Below, piece by piece: positions 1 to 5,334 of a stretch of 13,034 bases of DNA (within the stretch, counting starts at the first letter, position 1; every line of letters starts with the position of its first letter). The notes beneath the pieces are model-generated. The model saw only the letters and a list, made by a program, of their open reading frames with translations, ran no database searches and was not told the DNA's origin. This DNA comes from JAHIYG01 sp041306075 (lineage in GTDB: Archaea; Altiarchaeota; Altiarchaeia; IMC4; SCGC-AAA252-I15). The stretch is from positions 1-13,034 of the forward strand of contig JBFYKH010000036.1 in NCBI GenBank assembly GCA_041306075.1. The letters are read 5' to 3'. A program made the translations under genes and the position numbers.

Positions 1-407
1 TCTCCAGGAAGCACCAGCTGCCGAAGACGCTGGAGGAGCTCGAGGAGGCAAGCGGCGTCAAGAAGAAGGACATCGGCCGAAGCTACAGGTTCGCGTGCAG
101 GAGGCTCGGCCTCAGGATGCCGGTCGCGACGCCGATGGACTACGTTCCGAGGTTCGCCTCGGAGCTCGGCCTCTCGGGCGAGACGGAGGCGAAGGCCATA
201 GAGATACTCGAGAAGGCCAGGGAGAAGGGCGTCACGTCAGGCCGCGGACCCACGGGGGTCGCGGCCGCCGCCATCTACCTAGCAGGCAAGATAACCAACG
301 ACAAACAGACCCAGAAGGGGATAGCGGGCCGCCTCGCCGGAGTCACGGAAGTGACGATACGGAACAGGTACGAGGAGATTGCGAGGGAGTTAGGAATAGA
401 GATATAG
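1..407 (+). CDS. tfb: Transcription initiation factor B (TFB), C-terminal part, 5' end outside window
   Basis: This is the archaeal homologue of TFIIB, which binds the TBP-TATA complex and recruits RNA polymerase. The reading frame is open from base 3, giving about 134 residues before the TAG stop at 405-407. The N-terminal zinc ribbon, B-reader and most of the first cyclin fold lie upstream of the window. What is visible is the end of cyclin repeat 1 (VKKKDIGRSYRF) and the whole of repeat 2. Repeat 2 carries the family motifs DYVPRFASELGL, GRGPTGVAAAAIYLA and a terminal helix-turn-helix, AGVTEVTIRNRYEEI, which in this family contacts the BRE element. An internal ATG at 117 lies inside the conserved domain and is not the start. 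The T-rich stretch 12 nt after the stop may help end transcription. Identification is firm. Whether this is the only TFB in the genome cannot be seen. Confidence 0.95.
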   Translation, partial: SRKHQLPKTLEELEEASGVKKKDIGRSYRFACRRLGLRMPVATPMDYVPRFASELGLSGETEAKAIEILEKAREKGVTSGRGPTGVAAAAIYLAGKITNDKQTQKGIAGRLAGVTEVTIRNRYEEIARELGIEI

Positions 408-420
408 TACACTACCTGCG

Positions 421-428
421 TTTTTATT
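421..428 (+). promoter_or_regulatory. TATA-like box for the DUF5678/protease pair
   Basis: The T-rich element TTTTTATT is centred about 25 nt before the GTG at 450. That is the normal archaeal TATA-to-start-site distance, so the transcript would begin at or next to the GTG. The same T run lies just after the tfb stop codon and could also serve as an oligo-T terminator for that gene. The call rests on position and composition only. Confidence 0.45.
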
Positions 429-449
429 CCAGGAAACCCAAACGGGTAA

Positions 450-653
450 GTGACGAGTATGAAAGGCAACTATGAGTTCTTCATGGCCGCCGACCTAGGA
501 GGCTACACGGGCAGGTGGATTGCCATATGCGACAGCAGCATAGTCTCCGACGGAACCGAGCCCAAGAAGGTCTTCGCCGAAGCGAAGGGCAAGTGCAAGA
601 ACAGGAGGATACTCCTCACGAAAGTCCCTGAAGAGACGACGATGATTTTCTGA
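450..653 (+). CDS. DUF5678-like small protein
   Basis: A 67-residue protein of unknown function. Its core (GGYTGRWIAICDSSIVSDG, then a charged helix FAEAKGKC, then ILLTKVPEE) matches my memory of the DUF5678 pattern: G-x-W-V/I-A-I, a short 'dG' turn, an 'A-K-K' helix and a final 'KVPEE' strand. Two starts are possible. GTG at 450 is favoured because a TATA-like box lies 25 nt upstream, consistent with a leaderless message. ATG at 459 would give 64 residues. The stop is one base before the ATG of the aspartic protease, so the two are almost certainly co-transcribed and probably translationally coupled. No signal peptide or membrane segment is present, so it should be cytosolic. The family assignment is from recognition of the pattern, not a search. 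Confidence 0.75.
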   Translation: MTSMKGNYEFFMAADLGGYTGRWIAICDSSIVSDGTEPKKVFAEAKGKCKNRRILLTKVPEETTMIF

Positions 654-654
654 G

Positions 655-1068
655 ATGAGCATCAACTTAAAGTATAAGACGATAAGGAGGCCGGATGGCA
701 CTGAAACCCGCTGCCCCATCGTACCCTTAACGCTTAAGGGCAGGGAGTCAATCGAGTATCTTGGCCTTCTTGATTCAGGAGCCGACGTTTCAGCGATACA
801 TGTCAGCATCGCGGAGATACTGGGCCTGGACCTCTCGGCGAGGGAGACGCACTCTTTCGGCATAGGCGGGAGGGTAAGGTCTAAGGACTCGGAGGTCAAC
901 GTCCACCTCTCCAAAGGCCATGAGAGCTACGAGTTCAAGATACCCGTGAAGGTGATACTGGACGACTATGACTTCGGAGTTATGCTTCTTGGCCGCAAGG
1001 GATTCTTCGACAAATTCACGATAAGGTTCGACGAAAGGAACGAGAAGATGACGCTAAAGAGGGCGTAG
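655..1068 (+). CDS. Retropepsin-like (clan AA) aspartic protease, single domain
   Basis: A 137-residue protein with the hallmarks of a half-pepsin, retroviral-type aspartic protease that would act as a homodimer. The catalytic motif LLDSGADVSAI is at about residues 38-48, with Asp40 as the catalytic residue in D-S-G-A. A glycine-rich flap-like stretch, GIGG, is at 69-72. The second hydrophobic-hydrophobic-Gly signature is at 110-114 (MLLGR), followed by GFFDKFTIRFDE, typical of the C-terminal strand and helix of this fold. There is no signal peptide or membrane anchor, so it appears cytosolic. It follows the DUF5678-like gene after one base, which suggests a functional pair. The small protein could be a substrate, inhibitor or targeting partner, but that is inference. 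The natural substrate is unknown. Confidence 0.85.
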   Translation: MSINLKYKTIRRPDGTETRCPIVPLTLKGRESIEYLGLLDSGADVSAIHVSIAEILGLDLSARETHSFGIGGRVRSKDSEVNVHLSKGHESYEFKIPVKVILDDYDFGVMLLGRKGFFDKFTIRFDERNEKMTLKRA

Positions 1069-1101
1069 TGAAACCCATGACGGCCCGTGTGACGAGGGGG
1101 C

Positions 1102-1236
1102 TTATTCCGAGCCGCGCACGTACCGCCGTACCTTGTCGTATATCTTGCCGCACTTCGGGCAACTCCAGCTGTTGTGGCTCAGACCCAAAGGCACCAGGTC
1201 CATGACGGCCTTGCACACAGGACACTTCGGGTTCAT
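1102..1236 (-). CDS. Small zinc-ribbon protein, 44 residues
   Basis: Reading the minus strand from the ATG at 1236 gives 44 residues ending at TAA (1102-1104). Two CPxC knuckles, CPVC at residues 5-8 and CPKC at 26-29, have the spacing of a compact zinc ribbon. The tail is basic (KVRRYVRG). The protein is too small to carry an enzyme active site, so it probably binds nucleic acid, the ribosome or a partner protein. Which of these cannot be told. A TATA-like TTAATTAA box lies 28 nt upstream of the ATG, supporting a real leaderless gene. It is divergent from ribK and convergent with the protease gene, 33 nt apart. Easily missed by gene callers because of its size. Confidence 0.8.
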   Translation of the reverse strand: MNPKCPVCKAVMDLVPLGLSHNSWSCPKCGKIYDKVRRYVRGSE

Positions 1237-1260
1237 CAAAAACCCTATTGAACAGCCCGC

Positions 1261-1268
1261 TTAATTAA
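1261..1268 (-). promoter_or_regulatory. TATA-like box for the zinc-ribbon gene
   Basis: The palindromic AT block TTAATTAA sits within GC-rich flanks and is centred about 28 nt upstream of the minus-strand ATG at 1236, the spacing expected for a leaderless archaeal transcript. Because it is palindromic it could in principle read either way, but the plus-strand gene has its own better-placed box at 1302-1309. Confidence 0.5.
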
Positions 1269-1301
1269 CCGGAGATATCTGGTTTTACGAGCCCTAATCG
1301 C

Positions 1302-1309
1302 CTTATATT
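1302..1309 (+). promoter_or_regulatory. TATA box for ribK
   Basis: CTTATATT is centred about 28 nt before the ribK ATG at 1333. There is no Shine-Dalgarno sequence before that ATG. The spacing implies that the transcript starts at or beside the ATG (leaderless). Confidence 0.6.
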
Positions 1310-1332
1310 CAAGGCTTACTTATTTTCAGGTA

Positions 1333-1980
1333 ATGGTCTCCTTGGAGCCTGTTTTGGTCGTCCTGGCGGTCCGCCTCGGGAAGTCAGGGAACACCGCGAA
1401 CCTGACCACCGCCGAGTTGGGCGGCCTCCTGGGGGTGTCTCAGCAGACGGCCTCCAGGTATATGGGTTTGTTGGAGGGGAGGGGCCTCGCCCAGCGGGTG
1501 AAGGCCGGCCGCGGATTCAACGTGAAGCTGACGGCCGCTGGGGTGGCGGAGCTTAGGAGGCTCCACGGCAGCCTCGGCGTCTTCCTGGACTCGGACTTGA
1601 AGAAGTCCTTTGAGGGTGTGATATCCTCCGGCATAGGGGAGGGGGCCTATTACGTCGGCACCTATGCGGACAGGATACTGGAGTCGGTGGGCTACAGGCC
1701 GTATCCGGGGACGTTGAACGTCAGGTTCGTCGGCGACAAGCCGGTCGCGGCGACGGAGAAGACAGTCGTCATCGAAGGCTTCGTCCTCGGGGAGCGGACG
1801 TTCGGCAGGGTCGCCTTGACGCCGGTGAGGCTGCACTTAAGGAGGCATAGCATAGACTGCCATGTCATCACCCCGGAGAGGACGCACCACACCCGTGACC
1901 TCGAGCTCGTGTCCGGCGACAACTTGCGGGCCAGGTACGGCATCATGGACGGGGACAAGGCGACCGTGACCTTCAGCTGA
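1333..1980 (+). CDS. ribK: CTP-dependent riboflavin kinase with N-terminal winged helix
   Basis: A 215-residue enzyme that phosphorylates riboflavin to FMN using CTP, as in the archaeal RibK family (MJ0056 type), which is unrelated to bacterial RibF. Residues 1-75 form a winged helix-turn-helix (recognition region GVSQQTASRYMGLLEGRGL). Residues 85-215 are the kinase barrel, with the glycine-rich nucleotide loop GIGEGAYYV at 100-108, the flavin/Mg site PYPGTLNV at 123-130, and the C-terminal PERTHH...NLR...DGD motif at about 181-208. The fused helix-turn-helix suggests that it may also act as a flavin-responsive repressor (RbkR type), and the gene could regulate itself. The ATG at 1333 is chosen because the helix-turn-helix begins right after it and a TATA box lies 28 nt upstream. 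Its 3' end overlaps the convergent AMMECR1 gene by 8 nt. Confidence 0.93.
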   Translation: MVSLEPVLVVLAVRLGKSGNTANLTTAELGGLLGVSQQTASRYMGLLEGRGLAQRVKAGRGFNVKLTAAGVAELRRLHGSLGVFLDSDLKKSFEGVISSGIGEGAYYVGTYADRILESVGYRPYPGTLNVRFVGDKPVAATEKTVVIEGFVLGERTFGRVALTPVRLHLRRHSIDCHVITPERTHHTRDLELVSGDNLRARYGIMDGDKATVTFS

Positions 1981-2575
1981 GCTTCTCCTCGGCGACCCTT
2001 CCGCGCGGCGATTCCTCTCCGAAGACCTGTGCGGTGAACGAGTACAGCTTGAAGCCCTTCTTCAGGTACGCGGTCATCGGAAGGCCTGCCTTGTCGCACG
2101 TGTGCCTGAGAAACTCTACTGCATCCCATTTCAACTCCACCGGGACCTGGGGGAGGAGGAGGCCCCGGCACCAGCCGTGTTCCGCTATGAGCCCGTCGCG
2201 GCCGACCACTATCTTCTTCGGGTAGTCCCGTGGGTCTTGGACGGTAACCGGCTCAGGCTTAGTGAGCACGGACACTTCGACCAGCAGGTGGTCCATCTCC
2301 TGAGCTTCCACCTGGGGGAACCGCGGGTCCTCGAGCGCCGCCGACTTCGCGGACCCTGCCACGGCTTCGCCGAGCGTGTGGGTGGGTTCCGGGTAGCCTA
2401 TGCAGCCGCGGAGGTCTCCGCCCTCCGTCTTCAACGTAACGAAGACGCCGAGCCTCTCCCTGAACAGCGCCGCGAGCGACTCCGGCACTTTCGGTTTGCG
2501 GCCGCTGAAGTGACCTTCGACGACCGCCCGGGCGTATCTGACGATGTCGCCGCCCTGTTCACCGGTTAATGCCAT
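1973..2575 (-). CDS. AMMECR1-domain protein
   Basis: A 200-residue protein covering the complete AMMECR1 domain. The signature LRGCIGY is at residues 55-61, followed by AAxxDPRFP (79-87) and the C-terminal block GRDGLIAEHGWCRGLLLPQV (125-144), then WDAVEFLRHTCDKAGL (150-165). The hexapeptide LRGCIG is the most conserved element and carries a cysteine often suspected to be functional, but no biochemical activity is settled for the family. In many prokaryotes the domain occurs with MEMO1-like and radical-SAM partners. Neither is seen here. The ATG at 2575 directly follows the stop codon of the upstream flavoprotein gene (TAG then ATG with no spacer), so the two form an operon. The end overlaps ribK by 8 nt tail to tail. 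Confidence 0.92.
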   Translation of the reverse strand: MALTGEQGGDIVRYARAVVEGHFSGRKPKVPESLAALFRERLGVFVTLKTEGGDLRGCIGYPEPTHTLGEAVAGSAKSAALEDPRFPQVEAQEMDHLLVEVSVLTKPEPVTVQDPRDYPKKIVVGRDGLIAEHGWCRGLLLPQVPVELKWDAVEFLRHTCDKAGLPMTAYLKKGFKLYSFTAQVFGEESPRGRVAEEKLS

Positions 2576-3091
2576 CTAAGCCACCGCCGCCTTGACGGCC
2601 GCGACTATGTCCTTCTCCTCTGCTATCTTCGCCTTCCCGTCCTCGATGCGGGGGCCGACGAACACGATGCCCGCCTTTTTCAGCTTGGCGATGTTCTCCG
2701 CCACGAACCTGTTGTCATAGAGGCTCTGGTGCATGGCGGGGACGATTATGACCTTCCGGCCGGAGCCGAGGGCGGTGGCCGCCATCGTCGTGACCGTGGT
2801 GTCGTCTATCCCGGAGGCTATCTTGCTGAGGGTGTTCGACGTCGCGGGGCACACGAGCAATGCAGCCGCCTCGCCTTTGACGCCGAGTAGGCGGACGTGC
2901 TCCACCATCCCGGTGAGTCTGACTATCACCTTCCTCTGGCTTGCCCACTCCAGGACATACGGGTGGATGATATTGCGGGCCGCCTCGCTCATGACGCACT
3001 CGACCTCGAAGCCCTGCCTGACGAGCTCCCGGACGAGCTCCGGCACCCTGACCGCGGCCACGCTCCCACAGACGCCGACGACTATCTTCAC
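2576..3091 (-). CDS. HFCD-family flavoprotein, CoaC-like (possible phosphopantothenoylcysteine decarboxylase)
   Basis: A 171-residue flavoprotein of the homo-oligomeric flavin-containing Cys decarboxylase fold. Visible motifs are the N-terminal FMN-binding strand-loop GVCGSVAAVRVPELV (6-20), VEHVRLLG (63-70) with His65 at the place of the catalytic histidine, CPATSNTLSKIASGIDD (81-97), and PAMHQSLYDN (118-127). The last motif is PxMN in bacterial CoaC. Here Asn is replaced by His, which I recall in several archaeal members. The C-terminal GPRIEDGKAK is also archaeal in style. In bacteria and many archaea CoaC is fused to CoaB (phosphopantothenate-cysteine ligase). Here the protein stops after the flavoprotein domain, so CoaB must be elsewhere if this is CoaC. 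Alternatives are another HFCD flavoprotein acting on a different substrate. The start is GTG (3091), supported by a TATA box 28 nt upstream. Confidence 0.8.
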   Translation of the reverse strand: MKIVVGVCGSVAAVRVPELVRELVRQGFEVECVMSEAARNIIHPYVLEWASQRKVIVRLTGMVEHVRLLGVKGEAAALLVCPATSNTLSKIASGIDDTTVTTMAATALGSGRKVIIVPAMHQSLYDNRFVAENIAKLKKAGIVFVGPRIEDGKAKIAEEKDIVAAVKAAVA

Positions 3092-3114
3092 AGTATAGTG
3101 GATGGAATCCGCAG

Positions 3115-3123
3115 AAATAAATA
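3115..3123 (-). promoter_or_regulatory. TATA box for the flavoprotein-AMMECR1 operon
   Basis: On the minus strand the sequence reads TATTTATTT, centred 28 nt upstream of the GTG start at 3091. This supports the GTG start and a leaderless transcript. It lies only about 13 nt from the oppositely facing nadA TATA box, so the two promoters share a short divergent region and TBP/TFB complexes on both might interfere. Confidence 0.6.
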
Positions 3124-3135
3124 CAGTTCCCGGTG

Positions 3136-3142
3136 ATTTAAA
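3136..3142 (+). promoter_or_regulatory. TATA box for nadA operon
   Basis: ATTTAAA is centred 28 nt before the nadA ATG (3167), in a short divergent intergenic region of 75 nt. No Shine-Dalgarno sequence precedes the ATG. A leaderless message for nadA-hjc-ggct is inferred. Confidence 0.6.
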
Positions 3143-3166
3143 GCGACATTCAATATTATCTCAGCC

Positions 3167-4081
3167 ATGGACGCGAAGGAACTGGCAAACGACATCAAGA
3201 GGCTGAAGAGGGACAAGAACGCCGTAATCCTCGCCCACAACTACCAGCGGCCCGAAGTCCAGGACCTGGGGGACTTCGTCGGGGACAGCCTGGAGCTCGC
3301 GAGGAAGGCGCAGGGTGCCGAGGCCGACGTGATAGTCTTCTGCGGGGTCGACTTCATGGCTGAGACGGCCGCTATCCTGAATCCGGACCGGACGGTCCTC
3401 GTACCCGCGTGGGAGGCCATGTGCCCGATGGCAGCCATGCTCCCACCCGAGGAGATTAGGAGGGCGAGGGACGATCACCCCGACGCCGATGTCGTCATGT
3501 ACGTGAACACTCACGCGGCCGCAAAGGTGTACGCTGACTGCGTCTGCACGTCCGCGAACGCGGTCAAGGTGGTGGACAGCATGGACGCGGACACCATACT
3601 CTTCGCCCCGGACAGGAACCTCGCGCACTACGTTTCACAGAGGACGAAGAAGAAGGTGATAACCGTGCCCGAGAATGGGCACTGCATCGTCCACCACAAC
3701 ATCAGGCTCACCGACATAGAGTACGCCAGGAGGCAGCACCCGCAGGCGAAGGTGACGGCCCACCCGGAGTGCCCGCCGGATGTCCAGGCCGCCGCCGACC
3801 ACATAGGCAGCACGAGGCAGATGATAGAGTATGTGAAAACAGACCCCTGCCTGGAGTTCATCGTCGGCACGGAAGTCGACATACTGCACAGGATGAGGAA
3901 GGAGGCTCCGGGGAAGGAGTTCCACCCAGCCTGCCAGACCGCCGTCTGCAGGAACATGAAGAGGACGACGCTCGAGAACCTCAGGGACAGCCTCGCGAAG
4001 ATGCAGCATAGGATACGGGTCCCCCCTGACGTGGCGGCAAAGGCACGGAAGCCGATTGAGAGGATGCTTTCCCTGAAATGA
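3167..4081 (+). CDS. nadA: Quinolinate synthase NadA
   Basis: A 304-residue enzyme that condenses iminoaspartate with dihydroxyacetone phosphate to make quinolinate, the precursor of NAD, using a [4Fe-4S] cluster. The length fits the compact archaeal/Thermotoga type. Visible family motifs are the N-terminal AHNYQRPEVQDLGDFVGDS (23-41), VxFCGVDFMAETA (56-68), AMCPMA with Cys86, NGHCIVHH with Cys173, AHPECPPDV (198-206), GTEVDILHRM (234-243) and CRNMKRTTLENL with Cys261. Cys86, Cys173 and Cys261 are the three cluster ligands; 86 and 173 keep the 87-residue spacing of the Thermotoga maritima ligands 83 and 170. The aspartate-oxidising partner (NadB or aspartate dehydrogenase) and NadC are not in this window. 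The stop overlaps the hjc start (ATGA), so it heads a three-gene operon. Confidence 0.96.
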   Translation: MDAKELANDIKRLKRDKNAVILAHNYQRPEVQDLGDFVGDSLELARKAQGAEADVIVFCGVDFMAETAAILNPDRTVLVPAWEAMCPMAAMLPPEEIRRARDDHPDADVVMYVNTHAAAKVYADCVCTSANAVKVVDSMDADTILFAPDRNLAHYVSQRTKKKVITVPENGHCIVHHNIRLTDIEYARRQHPQAKVTAHPECPPDVQAAADHIGSTRQMIEYVKTDPCLEFIVGTEVDILHRMRKEAPGKEFHPACQTAVCRNMKRTTLENLRDSLAKMQHRIRVPPDVAAKARKPIERMLSLK

Positions 4082-4488
4082 CAAAGATGGGCGGCCGGTA
4101 CCGGAAGGGCTCCGACTTCGAGCGGGCGGTGGTCGCGGAGTTCCTTGAGAGGGGGTGGGTCGCGTTCCGGGCGGCCGGGAGCGGGAAGGCTGACAAGTTC
4201 CTCCCGGACGTCGTCGCTGTCAAGGCCGGACGGGTGGTAATAATCGAGTGCAAGGCTACGACTAAGGACCGCCTCAGCCTGAAGCCGGCGATACTTGCGC
4301 TCACTGAGTACGCGAGGAAGGCGGGGGCTGACTCTTATGTCGCCGTCAGGTTCTTCAGGCAGCGGCCGAGGCTCTATGACGTGAGGGAGCTCGCAAGGGG
4401 GGAGGATTACACGATAACCGACAGGGACGGGTACGTCACCATAGACTATGCGGCGGGCGAGCAGGGGAGGTTGGACGATGCTCGGTGA
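4078..4488 (+). CDS. hjc: Holliday junction resolvase, Hjc type
   Basis: A 136-residue archaeal endonuclease that cuts four-way DNA junctions during recombination and acts as a dimer. The core is the restriction-endonuclease-like fold. Catalytic candidates are Glu15 (SDFERAVV), the RAAGSGK stretch with Ser35 (31-37), Asp44 in LPDVVAVK, and Glu57/Lys59 in IIECKA. The spacing D44-E57-K59 is the same as in Sulfolobus Hjc (D42-E55-K57), and Glu15 corresponds to E12 there. A tail of about 40 residues after the core is longer than the shortest family members. The ATG at 4078 overlaps the nadA TGA by the ATGA arrangement. A second ATG at 4087 would also keep the domain. The 3' end overlaps the next gene by 11 nt. 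The related enzyme Hje is an alternative label. Confidence 0.9.
   Translation: MTKMGGRYRKGSDFERAVVAEFLERGWVAFRAAGSGKADKFLPDVVAVKAGRVVIIECKATTKDRLSLKPAILALTEYARKAGADSYVAVRFFRQRPRLYDVRELARGEDYTITDRDGYVTIDYAAGEQGRLDDAR
4466..4471 (+). promoter_or_regulatory. Shine-Dalgarno site for the ggct gene
   Basis: GGAGGT lies 6 nt before the ATG at 4478, inside the end of hjc. It is the clearest ribosome binding site in the window and selects 4478 over the in-frame upstream ATG at 4448, as expected for an internal operon gene. Confidence 0.65.
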
Positions 4489-4960
4489 CCTCCTGGGCAG
4501 GGTCTTGGGCGGGGCTCCGAAGGCCCCCTCCGCCCCGTGCGACAGGCTGTTCGTGTACGGGACGCTCATGAACCTCCACGCCCTCAGGGACAGGTGGGGG
4601 GTGGAGCCTGCGAAGGTGGAGAAGGCGGACATGCGAGGCGACCTCTACAGCGCCGAGAACCAGCCGATAATGCTCGACGGCAGGGGCGTGGTCCACGGCC
4701 TCGTCCTGAGGATACCCGCCATGGAAGCCGCCCCCAGCATCTTCGACAGGTATGAGGGATGCCGAGGCAACAGCGCCGACTCCTTCCACCTCAGGGTCCA
4801 GAGGGACGCCGTCAAGAAATCAGGGGAGGTAGTGACAGCCTGGGTGTTCCTCGGTAACCCGGCCCACCGGCTCGTGAGGAGGGCGTGCGTCGAGGAGAAC
4901 CGCATCAGGGAGGGCAGGTGGTCGGCATCGCCTAACTGGCTGCACGGACCTCTCGACTAG
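4478..4960 (+). CDS. Gamma-glutamylcyclotransferase-like (GGCT/AIG2) family protein
   Basis: A 160-residue protein of the GGCT-like fold, which in characterised members makes 5-oxoproline from gamma-glutamyl compounds. The substrate-binding loop LFVYGTLM is at residues 24-31, the strand MRGDLYS and the VxGLVLRI block are at 52-80, and RYEGC with Glu93 is at 91-95. Glu93 sits where the catalytic glutamate is found in the family. The first 20 residues (MLGDLLGRVLGGAPKAPS) precede the domain and form a short hydrophobic/Pro-rich lead that does not look like a clear signal peptide. ATG 4478 is chosen from its Shine-Dalgarno sequence. An ATG at 4448 in the same frame is the alternative. The gene is last in the nadA-hjc operon, with no obvious metabolic link, and ends 3 nt from the convergent zinc protein gene. 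The exact substrate is uncertain. Confidence 0.85.
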   Translation: MLGDLLGRVLGGAPKAPSAPCDRLFVYGTLMNLHALRDRWGVEPAKVEKADMRGDLYSAENQPIMLDGRGVVHGLVLRIPAMEAAPSIFDRYEGCRGNSADSFHLRVQRDAVKKSGEVVTAWVFLGNPAHRLVRRACVEENRIREGRWSASPNWLHGPLD

Positions 4961-4963
4961 CCT

Positions 4964-5302
4964 TCACTCGTACTTGCATTCCCTGCAGAATCCGCCTTCG
5001 CGCCACCATTCCTGGAAGCAGACGCCGCACACGTATATGTCGAAGGGCTTCACCTTCTTCGGCTTCAGCCTCTTGCAGAAGGGGCACTCCACGGATTCGG
5101 CGCCGCTGACGCATATGCTGCAGAACGTCTTCTTGCAACCCTGGCACTCGTAGAACGATACCTTGAAGTCCTCGCCCTCCACCTGGTCCTCGTACACCGA
5201 GACGACGTCGAACCTGCCGCACTTCTCGCACTCGGCCTTCACGTGGATTTTCTTGTGCTCGCCCTTGAGGGGGCGGATGCGATGGGCTTTCGAGGATGCC
5301 AT
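4964..5302 (-). CDS. Cysteine-rich zinc-binding protein, 112 residues
   Basis: A 112-residue protein with six CxxC pairs: CEKC (25-28), CQGC (53-56), CSIC (61-64), CPFC (73-76), CGVC (92-95) and CREC (106-109). Twelve cysteines could hold three zinc ions. Pairs 2-3 and 5-6 are close together, in the manner of treble-clef or RING-like knuckles. A basic N-terminus (SKAHRIRPLKGEHKKIH) and the KRLKPKKVKP linker suggest nucleic acid or ribosome contact. I do not recognise a named family. The ATG at 5302 is preferred over longer in-frame starts, because upstream the frame runs into the argS coding region and a TATA-like box lies 25 nt before 5302. It faces the ggct gene tail to tail with 3 nt between stops. 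Confidence 0.8.
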   Translation of the reverse strand: MASSKAHRIRPLKGEHKKIHVKAECEKCGRFDVVSVYEDQVEGEDFKVSFYECQGCKKTFCSICVSGAESVECPFCKRLKPKKVKPFDIYVCGVCFQEWWREGGFCRECKYE

Positions 5303-5323
5303 GTTAACATATCGCAGGTCCCC

Positions 5324-5330
5324 CTTAAAG
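5324..5330 (-). promoter_or_regulatory. TATA-like box for the 12-Cys zinc protein
   Basis: On the minus strand CTTTAAG is centred 25 nt before the ATG at 5302, in the 32-nt gap after the argS stop. This suggests that the zinc protein has its own leaderless transcript as well as possible read-through from argS. Confidence 0.5.
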
Positions 5331-5334
5331 GCTG

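Noticed and set aside
1237..1332. Possible RNA gene or riboswitch (FMN type) ahead of ribK
   Set aside because: The gap is only 96 nt, contains two TATA-like boxes and shows no conserved FMN-element sequence. The predicted transcript is leaderless, leaving no room for a riboswitch.
2102..2569. A 155-codon plus-strand frame opposite the AMMECR1 gene
   Set aside because: The minus strand encodes a full AMMECR1 domain with LRGCIG. The opposite frame has no family features.
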